In this document: positions 36,096-44,845 of the stretch, in pieces
Numbering within the stretch: position 1 is the first letter of the stretch
Layout of the letters: each line of letters opens with the position of its first letter
DNA from: Vibrio orientalis CIP 102891 = ATCC 33934
GTDB taxonomy: Bacteria > Pseudomonadota > Gammaproteobacteria > Enterobacterales > Vibrionaceae
DNA: 64,000 bases
Reading direction: 5' to 3'
Assembly (NCBI RefSeq): GCF_000176235.1
Contig: NZ_ACZV01000005.1
Coordinates: forward strand, 2,108,001 to 2,172,000
The notes under the pieces: generated by a model
Seen by the model: only the letters and a program-made list of their open reading frames with translations
What the model was told of the DNA's origin: nothing
The model's database searches: none
Program-made: the position numbers and the translations under genes

Positions 36096-36833
36096 TTATG
36101 GGCGAGGCAGCTTTTTATAATCAGGTAATTCTTTTACTGGATTGAAATAGTTAAAGATTACGCTGTCTGCTTCAAGATAAAAGTCACATGGGACGAAGAT
36201 AGTTTGCAGTAGTTCACTATCAGGGTGGTAAAAGCTCAGTTCAGCCGCATGCAACTCAAGTCTCACAGAAAACTCAAACGCTTCACCTTCGGAGTAGAAC
36301 TCATCACCAACAATAGGGTGCCCTAGTGCCTGCATATGAACTCTTAATTGATGAGAGCGTCCTGTTATCGGCAATAGTCGTACAATCGCCGTTTTCTCTT
36401 CTTGTTTAACCACCTGATACAGAGTCTGTGATGGCTTACCATCTTGATAGCACACTTTCTGTTTAGGGCGATTTGGCCAGTCAGCGATCAAAGGCAAATC
36501 AACTTGCCCACTTTGCTGCTCAGGGTGCCCCCATACTCGCGCATAGTAAACTTTATGAGTGAGACGATATTGAAACTGCTTCTTAAGCGAACGCTCAGCC
36601 TCTTTATGCTTGGCAAACAGCATCAAGCCCGAGGTATCCATATCAAGTCGATGTACCACTTGAATATCTGGATAGCTCTCGACTAAGCGTGACCACATAC
36701 TGTCATAGTGCTCAGCCAAACGCCCAGGAACAGAGAGTAATCCGGAAGGCTTATTCGCCACCAAGATGTGCTGATCTTCAAATACGATATCAACCCAAGG
36801 GTCACGCGGCGGGTTGTATTCGGTCATTGCCAT
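36096..36833 (-). CDS. rluA: Dual-specificity rRNA/tRNA pseudouridine synthase RluA
   Basis: RluA isomerises U746 in 23S rRNA and U32 in several tRNAs. The product of about 245 residues shows the family start NPPRDPWVDIVFEDQHILVANKPSGLLSVPGR, the catalytic-Asp motif HRLDMDTSGLMLF near residue 64, and RPKQKVCYQDGKPSQT, all very close to E. coli RluA. The open frame extends 12 codons further upstream to 36869; I choose the ATG at 36833 because it aligns with the known N-terminus, although the Shine-Dalgarno is weak. The upstream region is made of palindromic repeats. Confidence 0.93.
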   Translation of the reverse strand: MAMTEYNPPRDPWVDIVFEDQHILVANKPSGLLSVPGRLAEHYDSMWSRLVESYPDIQVVHRLDMDTSGLMLFAKHKEAERSLKKQFQYRLTHKVYYARVWGHPEQQSGQVDLPLIADWPNRPKQKVCYQDGKPSQTLYQVVKQEEKTAIVRLLPITGRSHQLRVHMQALGHPIVGDEFYSEGEAFEFSVRLELHAAELSFYHPDSELLQTIFVPCDFYLEADSVIFNYFNPVKELPDYKKLPRP

Positions 36834-36864
36834 GGAAGGTTCTCTTTCCGATAAATACAAAAAC

Positions 36865-37150
36865 GTCATTCCCGATAGTGACGAAGGAGCGTAGTCGGGA
36901 ACCTCTAACCATTTAAGAGATTCCTGACATTTCGTTCCTCAATTCAGGAATGACGCATCTTGGTCATTCCCAATAACGACGAAGGAGTGTAGTCGGGAAT
37001 CTCTAACCTATTGAGAGATTCCTGACATCTCGTTCCTCAATTCAGGAATGACGCATCTTGGTCATTCCCAATAACGACGAAGGAGTGTAGTCGGGAACCT
37101 CTAACCATTTAAGAGATTCCTGACATCTCGTTCCTCAATTCAGGAATGAC
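36865..37150. repeat. Three tandem copies of a 98-bp palindromic intergenic repeat
   Basis: Units start at 36865, 36963 and 37061 (period 98; the last is about 90). Each holds two stem-loops: one with arms around GTCATTCCC and CGGGAAT enclosing ACGACGAAGGAGTGTAGT-type sequence, and one with arms ATTCCTGA/TCAGGAAT. The first and third copies share variants such as CTAACCATTTAAGAG that the middle copy lacks. They fill the whole gap between rluA and rapA. The same element family recurs at 55749. They resemble REP/BIME-like dispersed elements; no coding function is visible. Confidence 0.9.
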
Positions 37151-37164
37151 GTATGAAGCAACAA

Positions 37165-40074
37165 TTAGTTGTGGCTGACAACAATCATACGTAGAGAATC
37201 CAATTGATACTGAGCTTGACTGATGTAGCCCGTAAGCTCTTTGATTTGCGCATCAATCGCTTCAATCTCTTCATCGCGAATGTTCGGGTTAACCGCTTTC
37301 AATGCTTGCAGACGCTCTAGTTCTGAGTTCAAGCTTGCTTGCATCTCTTGCTGAGCCTGCTTACGAATCGCTTCCACCTTCTCAACAATCAGCTTTTCGC
37401 CTGCCGCAACCATTTGATGAACTTGAGCTTGTACCGAAGCCACTAACTTAGTCGCGATATGACGACCAACAGGGCTTAGCTGACGGTTGAAACTTTCGAA
37501 TTCTACTTGTGCAGACAGGTCATTACCTTTGCCATCGAGCATCATTCGAATCGGAGTCGTTGGTAAGAAGCGGCTAATACCACTGCGCTTCGGTGCTTGA
37601 GCATCTACCTTGTACACTAGCTCAAGTAGCATGGTGCCAACAGGCAGCGCCTTGTTCTTCAGCAGTGATACTGCGGTGGTACCCACGCCTTCACTCATCA
37701 GCAAATCGATACCACCTTGAATCATCGGGTGCTCCCAGCTGATAAAGTTCATATCTTCACGTGACAACGCTGTTTCGCGATCAAAGGTAATCGTCGCCCC
37801 TTCATATGGCAGACCTGGGTAGCTTGGTACTAGCATATGCTCAGAAGGCGTCACGACTAGGGCATTTTCGCCTTTGTCATCTTGATCGAGGCCAATGGTA
37901 TCAAACAGGCTCAGTGCAAAAGTGACTAAGTTTGTATCACCGTCGGTTGCTGCAATTTTCTCAACAATTGCCTGCGCTTTCTCACCACCGTTTGAATGCA
38001 TCTCCAGCAGACGGTCACGACCTTGCTCTAGCTGCGCTTTCAGCTCTTTATTCAGCGCAGAAGACTCAGCAATCACTTCATCCAAATCGCTAGTATCGCC
38101 AGACGCTAGCATCTCAATAAGTTGGTCTGAATACTTGTCATAAACCATGCGTCCGGTTGGGCAAGTCTCTGCGAACGCATTAAGACCTTCATCAAACCAA
38201 CGTGCCAGAATCGCTTGCGAAGTACCTTCAAGATACGGCACATGAATATCGATATCGCGGTTTTGACCAATACGGTCCAAACGGCCAATACGTTGCTCAA
38301 GCAAGTCTGGATTGAACGGTAAGTCGAACATCACTAGCTGGTTAGCGAACTGGAAGTTACGACCCTCTGAACCGATTTCACTACAGATAAGAACCTGTGC
38401 GCCACCCTCTTCTTGCGCAAAGTAAGCAGCCGCTTTATCACGCTCAAGAATTGACATGCCTTCGTGGAATACCGTTGCACGGATACCTTCACGCTCACGC
38501 AATGCCTGCTCTAATTGCAGCGCTGTACTTGCACGTGAAGCGATAACTAAAATCTTTTCACTGCGCTTATCGGTAATTTTTTCTAGTAGCCAGTTTACGC
38601 GGCTATCAAATTGCCACCAGCTAGAGTCTTCGCCTTCAAACTCTTGGAAAATCTCTTCCGGATAGAGGTTTTTCACTGCGCGAGCTTCAGGTGAGATCTT
38701 ACCGCCAATCATGCCAGAGACACGCATTGATGTGGTGTACTGCTGAGGAATCGCCATCGGCATTAAATGAACGTTACGTTTCGGGAAGCCTTTGATTGCT
38801 GCACGAGTGTTACGGAACAATACTCGGCCTGTACCATGACGGTCCATCAAGTTGTCGATCAGCTCTTGGCGTGCCGCCGCTTTAGCTTCTTCATCGCTAT
38901 CACTTTCAATAATACGGAACAGCGGTTCAACATCCTGCTCAGAGAGTAATTCTGTGATTTGATTTTTCGCTGCGTTTTCTAGTTTTTGGCCTGAGAACAA
39001 GGCACTCACGGAATCCGCTACTGGCGCATATTGCTCTTCTTCTTTAACGAATTCTTCGTAGTCAAAGAAGCGGTCAGAATCTAGCAGACGTAGACGAGCA
39101 AAGTGACTTTCGCGACCAAGCTGTTCTGGCGTTGCAGTCAGCAGAAGAACCCCTGGTGTACGCTCTGCTAAGCCTTCTACCACTTGGTATTCACGGCTTG
39201 GCTTTTCAGGGCTCCACTCAAGGTGGTGCGCTTCATCGACAACCAATAGGTCCCACTCGCCTTCTAAAGCTTGCTCAAAACGTTTACGACTCTTGCGTAA
39301 GAAATCTAACGAGCACAGCACATATTGCTGCGTATCAAATGGGTTGTCTGAGTCGGCAAACGCTTCAATACAGCGCTCTTCATCGAAGATAGAGAAATGC
39401 AGATTGAAACGACGCATCATTTCCACCAGCCACTGGTGCTGCAGTGTCTCAGGTACCACAATCAGGATGCGTTCAGCACGACCAGCAAGCACCTGTTGGT
39501 GAATGATCATACCCGCTTCGATGGTTTTACCCAGACCCACTTCATCGGCAAGCAAAACGCGCGGTGCATGACGGCGACCGACTTCGTGTGCAATGTATAG
39601 CTGATGAGGAATCAAACCAGCACGCATACCACAAAGTCCACGCATCGGACTCTTGTGCTGTTCATATTGATTCATCAAAGCGCGGTAACGCAGCACAAAG
39701 TTGTCCATACGATCAATTTGACCGGCGTAGAGCTTATCTTGTGGCTTATTAAAACGGATTTGGTTACTGAGCATGATTTCACGCAGAATCACACCTTCTT
39801 CACCACTGTCTTCACGTTGACCCACATAGCTAAATAGGCCTTGGTCTTCGACCACTTGCTCAATTTTTAGAGACCACCCTTCTTGGCTATCGACTACGTC
39901 GCCAGCATTAAAGGTTACTCGGGTTACAGGCGCATCATTTCGAGCGTAAACTCGGTTTTCTTCAGAAGCTGCAAACATTAGTGTCACAGTACGAGCATCC
40001 AATGCTACAACGGTTCCTAAACCTAGATCGCTTTCCGTATCGCTGATCCAACGCTGGCCCAAAGCAAATGTCAT
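37165..40074 (-). CDS. rapA: RNA polymerase-associated SWI2/SNF2 ATPase RapA (HepA)
   Basis: RapA binds core RNA polymerase and recycles it after transcription. The 969-residue protein has an N-terminal Tudor-like region starting FALGQRWISDTESDLGLGTV, a SNF2 helicase core with Walker A LLADEVGLGKTIEAGMII near residue 173, the DEAH box VVDEAHHLEW near 277, motif VI EQRIGRLDRIGQ near 590, and a C-terminal dimer/spacer region. The start and length match the family. It is flanked by a CRP-like site upstream and palindromic repeats downstream. Confidence 0.97.
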   Translation of the reverse strand: MTFALGQRWISDTESDLGLGTVVALDARTVTLMFAASEENRVYARNDAPVTRVTFNAGDVVDSQEGWSLKIEQVVEDQGLFSYVGQREDSGEEGVILREIMLSNQIRFNKPQDKLYAGQIDRMDNFVLRYRALMNQYEQHKSPMRGLCGMRAGLIPHQLYIAHEVGRRHAPRVLLADEVGLGKTIEAGMIIHQQVLAGRAERILIVVPETLQHQWLVEMMRRFNLHFSIFDEERCIEAFADSDNPFDTQQYVLCSLDFLRKSRKRFEQALEGEWDLLVVDEAHHLEWSPEKPSREYQVVEGLAERTPGVLLLTATPEQLGRESHFARLRLLDSDRFFDYEEFVKEEEQYAPVADSVSALFSGQKLENAAKNQITELLSEQDVEPLFRIIESDSDEEAKAAARQELIDNLMDRHGTGRVLFRNTRAAIKGFPKRNVHLMPMAIPQQYTTSMRVSGMIGGKISPEARAVKNLYPEEIFQEFEGEDSSWWQFDSRVNWLLEKITDKRSEKILVIASRASTALQLEQALREREGIRATVFHEGMSILERDKAAAYFAQEEGGAQVLICSEIGSEGRNFQFANQLVMFDLPFNPDLLEQRIGRLDRIGQNRDIDIHVPYLEGTSQAILARWFDEGLNAFAETCPTGRMVYDKYSDQLIEMLASGDTSDLDEVIAESSALNKELKAQLEQGRDRLLEMHSNGGEKAQAIVEKIAATDGDTNLVTFALSLFDTIGLDQDDKGENALVVTPSEHMLVPSYPGLPYEGATITFDRETALSREDMNFISWEHPMIQGGIDLLMSEGVGTTAVSLLKNKALPVGTMLLELVYKVDAQAPKRSGISRFLPTTPIRMMLDGKGNDLSAQVEFESFNRQLSPVGRHIATKLVASVQAQVHQMVAAGEKLIVEKVEAIRKQAQQEMQASLNSELERLQALKAVNPNIRDEEIEAIDAQIKELTGYISQAQYQLDSLRMIVVSHN

Positions 40075-40208
40075 GTATCGACTACCTCATCTATTTAATT
40101 CGAAAATGGGTCTATAAATATTAGTTGTTCTTACGCAACTTGAAAGGCAACTGACGAGGAAAAAATTGTGTCAGCCGCTGCGCAGAAAAAGGTCGCTAAT
40201 CTTACTCG

Positions 40209-40230
40209 AAGCTGTGACATTGGTCACGTA
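40209..40230. promoter_or_regulatory. CRP-like palindrome between rapA and the PhoH gene
   Basis: TGTGA-CATTGG-TCACG (40213-40228) matches the CRP consensus TGTGA-N6-TCACA at nine of ten core positions. It lies 139 bp upstream of rapA and over 300 bp upstream of the PhoH gene, so either could be the target. The rest of the region from 40075 to 40438 shows no other feature I can name. Confidence 0.5.
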
Positions 40231-40438
40231 CAAAGGCCTCAAAAACCAACAATTTTTTACTCAAGCTGAGCTTGACATCAAAGTGTAAGAAATCAGTGGC
40301 ACTTCTAACTAAGAGTGTTGAGAAAGACGATTATACTTATTAATGAGTGTGCATCTTTAGTGTCAGAAAAACGTAGGTACAAAAGATGCATTGATAAGAT
40401 GACGATCAACACGGGTTTGCAGTATTTGTAGTCAAACC

Positions 40439-40534
40439 ATCAGCGATCTCTGATTACCGGGCTACATCTCTGCAAGCAATGCAGGTAGACCACTTCATGC
40501 AAAAGTATGAGGGGTAAGCAAGCCGCAAGTCGGC
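40439..40534 (+). promoter_or_regulatory. Structured mRNA leader upstream of the PIN-PhoH gene
   Basis: Four short stem-loops follow one another just before the Shine-Dalgarno: ATCAG/CTGAT (40439-40454), CTAC..CTGCA/TGCAG..GTAG (40462-40488), CTTCAT/ATGAGG (40493-40512) and GCCG/CGGC (40522-40534). AAGGAG (40535-40540) and the ATG at 40547 come immediately after. Whether this is a regulatory RNA element is not established; stems this short can occur by chance. Confidence 0.35.
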
Positions 40535-40546
40535 AAGGAGACGCTT

Positions 40547-41923
40547 ATGGGCGATACAGACCGGAAGCTATTTGTCCTCGATACCAATATTCTTCTTCAT
40601 GAACCACTAGCCATCTACTCATTTAAAGAACACGATGTCGTCGTGCCGATGACAGTCCTCGAAGAACTCGACCGCATCAAAGACAGTAAGCGGGATGTTG
40701 CCAGAGACGCTCGCGTTGCCATTCGCGCACTGGAAGCAATGTTTAAGGACGCTACCCCTGACGAAATCTCAGAAGGGATTCCCATCAACAAAGAGCAAGA
40801 ATCAACTGGCCATATTTCAATATTGGCTGATTTCGAATTGCAAGAAACTGTCAAAGCCTTTGCTGACAAAGCTGGCGACAACCGCATTCTTAACGGTGTG
40901 CTTTACCTACAAAACAAGCGCGCTCCCCGTGAAGTCATCCTCGTGACCAAAGACATCAACATGCGACTACGCGCCAAAGGGGCCGGGGTGCGCTTTGTTG
41001 AAGATTACCGCACTGACCAATTAATTGATGACGTTCAATACCTGACCAAAGGTTTCCAACAAATCGAAGGGGATTTTTGGAGTGGTGTCAGCCAAGTAGA
41101 AAGCAAGAATTATGCAGGTAAAACTTACCACACTCTAGATAGAGCCCCTTTCGAGCCAACCTACATTAACCAATATGTGATAGATGAAGAGAGTGACTTC
41201 GCCGGACGTGTGGAAGATATTGAGCAAGATACGGTGACGATAAAAGATCTCAGCCGTGAGCGAATGATGCATCGCCGTGCGTGGGACATTACGCCTAAAA
41301 ACATCTACCAAGGGATGGCGCTCGATGCCCTGCTCGACCCAGATATTGATCTGGTGATCTTAACTGGGGCTGCGGGTAGTGGTAAGACGCTGCTTGCCCT
41401 AGCTTCAGCACTTGAGCAAACTATTGAAAGAGGCGTGTTTGATAAGATCATCGTCACTCGTAATACACCGGATATCGGTGAAGCGATCGGTTTCTTACCG
41501 GGCAGCGAAGAGGAAAAGATGCTGCCTTGGCTTGCGGCGGTAACGGACACCTTGGAGGCGTTACACAAAAATGATCACTGCACTGAAGGTTCACTCAAGT
41601 ACATCTGTGATAAGGCTAATATTCAGTTCAAGTCGATCAACTTTATGCGTGGACGCTCGATCCAAAATGCCTTTGTTCTGCTCGATGAGTGTCAAAACCT
41701 CACCGCTTCGCAGATTAAGACCATTATCACCCGCTGTGGGGAAGGCACCAAGATCGTCTGCTCTGGTAACCTAGCGCAGATCGATTCGCACTACCTTACC
41801 CCTGTGACGTCAGGTTTAACCTATATGGTTGAACGCTTCAAAAACTTCGAAGGCAGCGCCAATATCCACCTCAACGGTGTCGTTCGCAGCCGCCTTGCTG
41901 AATATGCCGAAGAGAATTTGTAG
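40547..41923 (+). CDS. PIN domain-PhoH ATPase fusion protein
   Basis: The 458-residue protein has an N-terminal PIN nuclease domain (about residues 7-150), starting KLFVLDTNILLHE and containing EELDRIKDSKRDVARDAR and the later LVTKDINMRLRAK acidic site. A C-terminal PhoH-type P-loop ATPase follows (about 245-455), with Walker A LTGAAGSGKTLLALA and Walker B AFVLLDECQNLT. This matches the PhoH2/YlaK arrangement; mycobacterial PhoH2 proteins act as RNA helicase/ribonucleases, so an RNA target is likely. There is no adjacent antitoxin gene. A strong AAGGAG precedes the ATG, behind a structured leader. Confidence 0.88.
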   Translation: MGDTDRKLFVLDTNILLHEPLAIYSFKEHDVVVPMTVLEELDRIKDSKRDVARDARVAIRALEAMFKDATPDEISEGIPINKEQESTGHISILADFELQETVKAFADKAGDNRILNGVLYLQNKRAPREVILVTKDINMRLRAKGAGVRFVEDYRTDQLIDDVQYLTKGFQQIEGDFWSGVSQVESKNYAGKTYHTLDRAPFEPTYINQYVIDEESDFAGRVEDIEQDTVTIKDLSRERMMHRRAWDITPKNIYQGMALDALLDPDIDLVILTGAAGSGKTLLALASALEQTIERGVFDKIIVTRNTPDIGEAIGFLPGSEEEKMLPWLAAVTDTLEALHKNDHCTEGSLKYICDKANIQFKSINFMRGRSIQNAFVLLDECQNLTASQIKTIITRCGEGTKIVCSGNLAQIDSHYLTPVTSGLTYMVERFKNFEGSANIHLNGVVRSRLAEYAEENL

Positions 41924-41958
41924 TCACTTTTGCCGAGATATAATTCATATCTCGGCAT

Positions 41959-41980
41959 TTATTCAAAATAATTATTCACA
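41959..41980 (+). promoter_or_regulatory. ARG-box-like operator region upstream of argF
   Basis: TCAAAATAATTATTCACA (41963-41980) matches the 3' part of the ArgR box (AATWWWWATTCA) exactly but lacks the 5' TG. A second TTATTCA half-site overlaps it on the left. The position, 60 bp before argF, fits repression of arginine synthesis by ArgR, whose gene is 5 kb away. Confidence 0.5.
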
Positions 41981-42041
41981 ACCATCGACTAAGTATGTTT
42001 AACTAACTCCATTAAACGAATAAACATTCAAGGACTGGAGT

Positions 42042-43046
42042 ATGGCCTTTAATCTACGTAATAGAAACTTTGTTAAGCTACTCGATTTCACCCCGAAAGA
42101 GATTCAGTTTTTATTGGATCTTTCTGCTGATCTGAAAAAAGCCAAATACGCAGGTACCGAGCAAAAAAAGCTGGTTGGTAAAAACATCGCTCTGATCTTT
42201 GAAAAAGCCTCAACTCGTACTCGCTGTGCGTTTGAAGTCGCGGCATTTGATCAAGGTGCTCAAGTCTCATACATTGGCCCTTCTGGCTCGCAGATTGGTC
42301 ATAAAGAGTCAATGAAAGATACCGCGCGCGTACTCGGCAGAATGTACGATGGTATTGAGTACCGTGGTTTTGGCCAAGGCATCGTTGAAGAGCTTGGCGC
42401 GCATGCTGGCGTACCGGTATGGAATGGTCTAACCGACGAGTTTCACCCAACGCAAATTTTGGCCGACTTCCTCACCATGCTTGAACATGGCCGTGGTAAA
42501 CAGTTACACCAAATTAAATTCGCTTACCTAGGTGATGCTCGTAATAACATGGGTAATTCACTAATGGTTGGCGCTGCAAAAATGGGCATGGACATCCGCC
42601 TCGTTGCCCCAAAAGCCTACTGGCCAGAAACCGAACTCGTCACCGAGTGCCAAGCTATCGCAACACATACGGGAGCAAAAATCACCCTAACTGAAAACGT
42701 TGAAGAAGGCGTCAAAGGTTGTGATTACCTCTATACCGACGTTTGGGTCTCGATGGGTGAAGCGCCAGAAGCTTGGGATGAGCGCGTAGCGATGATGACC
42801 CCGTACCAAGTCAATATGGATGTGATTGAAAAAACCGGTAACCCACAAGTGAAATTCATGCACTGCCTACCCGCTTTCCATAATGATGAAACCACCGTAG
42901 GTAAACAAGTTGCTGAGAAGTATGGCATGAACGGACTGGAAGTCACCGATGAGGTATTTGAGTCTGAACACTCGATTGTGTTTGACGAAGCAGAGAACCG
43001 CATGCACACCATTAAAGCCGTGATGGTGGCCACACTCGGACAGTAA
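42042..43046 (+). CDS. argF: Ornithine carbamoyltransferase (anabolic)
   Basis: ArgF makes citrulline from ornithine and carbamoyl phosphate. The 334-residue protein has the carbamoyl-phosphate loop FEKASTRTRCAFE near residue 52, the HPTQILADFLT region near 134, and the MHCLPAFHNDET motif with catalytic Cys near 275. A good Shine-Dalgarno (AAGGACTGGAG) precedes the ATG. It lies just upstream of pyrBI, which encode the other carbamoyl-phosphate-consuming transferase, and ARG-box-like sequence lies in its promoter. The arginine deiminase gene is 11 kb away, so the enzyme might also serve in reverse, but its sequence looks anabolic. Confidence 0.95.
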   Translation: MAFNLRNRNFVKLLDFTPKEIQFLLDLSADLKKAKYAGTEQKKLVGKNIALIFEKASTRTRCAFEVAAFDQGAQVSYIGPSGSQIGHKESMKDTARVLGRMYDGIEYRGFGQGIVEELGAHAGVPVWNGLTDEFHPTQILADFLTMLEHGRGKQLHQIKFAYLGDARNNMGNSLMVGAAKMGMDIRLVAPKAYWPETELVTECQAIATHTGAKITLTENVEEGVKGCDYLYTDVWVSMGEAPEAWDERVAMMTPYQVNMDVIEKTGNPQVKFMHCLPAFHNDETTVGKQVAEKYGMNGLEVTDEVFESEHSIVFDEAENRMHTIKAVMVATLGQ

Positions 43047-43087
43047 CAACTAGCGAAAGTCGACACAAAAAGCCTCGATGTAATCGC

Positions 43088-43115
43088 TTGCGTTAACCAA
43101 TCTTCAGCGTATAAT
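43088..43115 (+). promoter_or_regulatory. Sigma70 promoter of pyrLBI
   Basis: TTGCGT (43088-43093), 16 bases, and a perfect TATAAT (43110-43115). The transcript would start near 43122 and includes the pyrL leader. Confidence 0.8.
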
Positions 43116-43146
43116 GCTCGGCAATTTGTCTGGAGGTAGTAAAACA

Positions 43147-43239
43147 ATGCCACGTAATTCGTGCTCTAAAAAGCGTATTACACTGGGTAAGCTAACATGC
43201 TTACCGGCGTTAGGTTTTTCTATTTCCGCCGATTTTTAA
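43147..43239 (+). CDS. pyrL: pyrBI operon leader peptide
   Basis: A strong ribosome-binding site (GGAGG, 43132-43136) precedes a 30-codon ORF beginning MPRNSCSKKRITLGK and ending GFSISADF-stop. Its 3' part is U-rich (TTAGGTTTTTCTATTTCC, GATTTTT), and the stop codon abuts the terminator hairpin. This is the layout of UTP-sensing attenuation known in E. coli pyrBI: when UTP is scarce, polymerase pauses in the U-rich stretch, the ribosome catches up and prevents terminator formation. Peptide sequence itself is not expected to matter. Confidence 0.85.
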   Translation: MPRNSCSKKRITLGKLTCLPALGFSISADF

Positions 43240-43266
43240 AGCCTCCCGTAATGGGGGGCTTTTTTA
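43239..43266 (+). terminator. pyrBI attenuator (conditional terminator)
   Basis: AAGCCTCCC-GTAAT-GGGGGGCTT is followed by six T and begins at the last base of the pyrL stop codon. A ribosome translating to the end of pyrL would cover the left arm and allow readthrough into pyrB. Confidence 0.9.
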
Positions 43267-43301
43267 TTGCCTAAATTTAGTACTCAGATGGGAAGATGAT
43301 T

Positions 43302-44231
43302 ATGACCAACACGCTTTATAACAAGCACATTATCTCAATTCCTGAGCTTTCACGTGAAGAGCTTGAATTGATTGTCAAAACAGCGGGTGAGCTTAAGGCT
43401 GATCAGAAACCTGAGTTAATTAAAAACAAAGTGATTGCGAGCTGTTTCTTTGAGCCTTCAACTCGTACTCGTCTATCTTTTGAAACGGCAATCCAGCGCA
43501 TTGGCGGCAGCGTGATTGGTTTTGATAATGGTGGTAACACGTCACTGGCGAAAAAAGGCGAAACTCTGGCTGACTCAGTGCAAGTTATCTCTTCTTACGT
43601 AGACGCTTTTGTGATGCGCCACCCACAAGAAGGTGCTGCACGTCTCGCCTCTGAGTTTTCTAACGGTGTACCTGTGATTAACGCAGGTGACGGCGCTAAC
43701 CAGCACCCTACCCAAACGCTGCTAGACCTATTCTCTATTGCTGAAACACAAGGCCGCCTAGACAACCTTAACATCGCCTTTGTCGGTGACCTCAAGTACG
43801 GCCGCACAGTACACTCGCTGACGCAAGCACTAGCTAAATTCAACAACGTACGTTTCTTCTTTGTCGCGCCAGAAGCACTGGCAATGCCGGACTACATCTG
43901 CGAAGAGTTAGATGAAGCGGGTATTGAGTACAGCCTGCACACAGATATGGAAAGCGTTGTGCCTGAACTGGATGTACTTTACATGACGCGCGTACAGAAA
44001 GAGCGTTTCGACGAATCTGAATACGCCCACATTAAATCGGCTTATATCTTAACCGCAGCACTGCTTGCAGATGCGCGCGAAAACTTGAAAGTACTACACC
44101 CATTACCACGCGTTGATGAAATCACTGTCGATGTTGATAAAACGCCGCACGCGTACTACTTTCAGCAAGCTGAAAACGGCGTTTATGCACGTGAAGCACT
44201 GCTCGCGTTAGTGCTCAATGAAACCCTGTAA
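43302..44231 (+). CDS. pyrB: Aspartate carbamoyltransferase, catalytic subunit
   Basis: PyrB joins carbamoyl phosphate and aspartate in the first committed step of pyrimidine synthesis. The 309-residue protein has FEPSTRTRLSFE near residue 51, RHPQEGAARLA near 106, DGANQHPTQTLLDLF near 130 and HPLPRVDEI near 266. An ATG two codons earlier is in frame; the ATG at 43302 has GGAAG at the correct distance. It is followed 17 bp later by pyrI, so the enzyme should be the allosteric dodecamer. Confidence 0.97.
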   Translation: MTNTLYNKHIISIPELSREELELIVKTAGELKADQKPELIKNKVIASCFFEPSTRTRLSFETAIQRIGGSVIGFDNGGNTSLAKKGETLADSVQVISSYVDAFVMRHPQEGAARLASEFSNGVPVINAGDGANQHPTQTLLDLFSIAETQGRLDNLNIAFVGDLKYGRTVHSLTQALAKFNNVRFFFVAPEALAMPDYICEELDEAGIEYSLHTDMESVVPELDVLYMTRVQKERFDESEYAHIKSAYILTAALLADARENLKVLHPLPRVDEITVDVDKTPHAYYFQQAENGVYAREALLALVLNETL

Positions 44232-44248
44232 TCGAGAGGAAAATCACT

Positions 44249-44710
44249 ATGTCTAAAGAAACTCAATTGCAGGTTGAAGCAATTAAAAACGGTACCGTTA
44301 TCGACCACATTCCAGCTCAAATTGGTATTAAGGTGCTAAAGCTGTTCTCAATGCACAAATCAGCGCAACGTGTAACAGTAGGTCTGAACTTACCTTCTTC
44401 TGCTCTAGGCCATAAAGATCTACTTAAGATAGAGAATGTATTCATCAGCGAAGAGCAAGCGAGCAAACTGGCACTCTACGCACCGCACGCAACGGTAAAC
44501 CAAATCGAAAACTACGAAGTCGTCAAGAAACTACCACTAGAACTACCTGAGCAAGTTAATAACGTATTTGAGTGTCCAAACACCAACTGCATTACTCACG
44601 ATGAGCCAGTAGAGAGCAGTTTTAAAGTGTTTGAGAAGAAACAAGACATTCGCTTGAAATGTAAATACTGCGAAAAAGTATTCTCACGCGAAATCGTTAC
44701 TGAGCGATAG
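44249..44710 (+). CDS. pyrI: Aspartate carbamoyltransferase, regulatory subunit
   Basis: PyrI binds ATP and CTP and imposes allosteric control on PyrB. The 153-residue protein starts with the nucleotide-binding region (QVEAIKNGTVIDHIPAQIG) and ends with a zinc domain whose four Cys lie in CPNTNC near residue 109 and CKYC near 138. It is co-transcribed with pyrB. Confidence 0.97.
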   Translation: MSKETQLQVEAIKNGTVIDHIPAQIGIKVLKLFSMHKSAQRVTVGLNLPSSALGHKDLLKIENVFISEEQASKLALYAPHATVNQIENYEVVKKLPLELPEQVNNVFECPNTNCITHDEPVESSFKVFEKKQDIRLKCKYCEKVFSREIVTER

Positions 44711-44744
44711 TTCATAAGTCGCCGTTATAGCTGATATTTCAATC

Positions 44745-44776
44745 AATCCTCGCGGCACGTTAGCGGGGATTTTTTC
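44745..44776 (+). terminator. Rho-independent terminator of pyrBI
   Basis: AATCCTCGC/GCGGGGATT with a nine-base loop is followed by a T-run (one G-U pair in the stem). Confidence 0.75.
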
Positions 44777-44845
44777 TTTACGCGGCACGCGATTCACGGC
44801 ACACTGAGTTTTCATACTTCCCCCTTAAACAGATGGAACATAATA

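Noticed and set aside
36865..37150. Regular repeats considered as a CRISPR array
   Set aside because: Units are contiguous palindromic copies without unique spacers, and no cas genes are present.
40547..41923. PIN-PhoH gene as a toxin-antitoxin module
   Set aside because: No small antitoxin-like gene overlaps or precedes it, unlike mycobacterial PhoAT-PhoH2.
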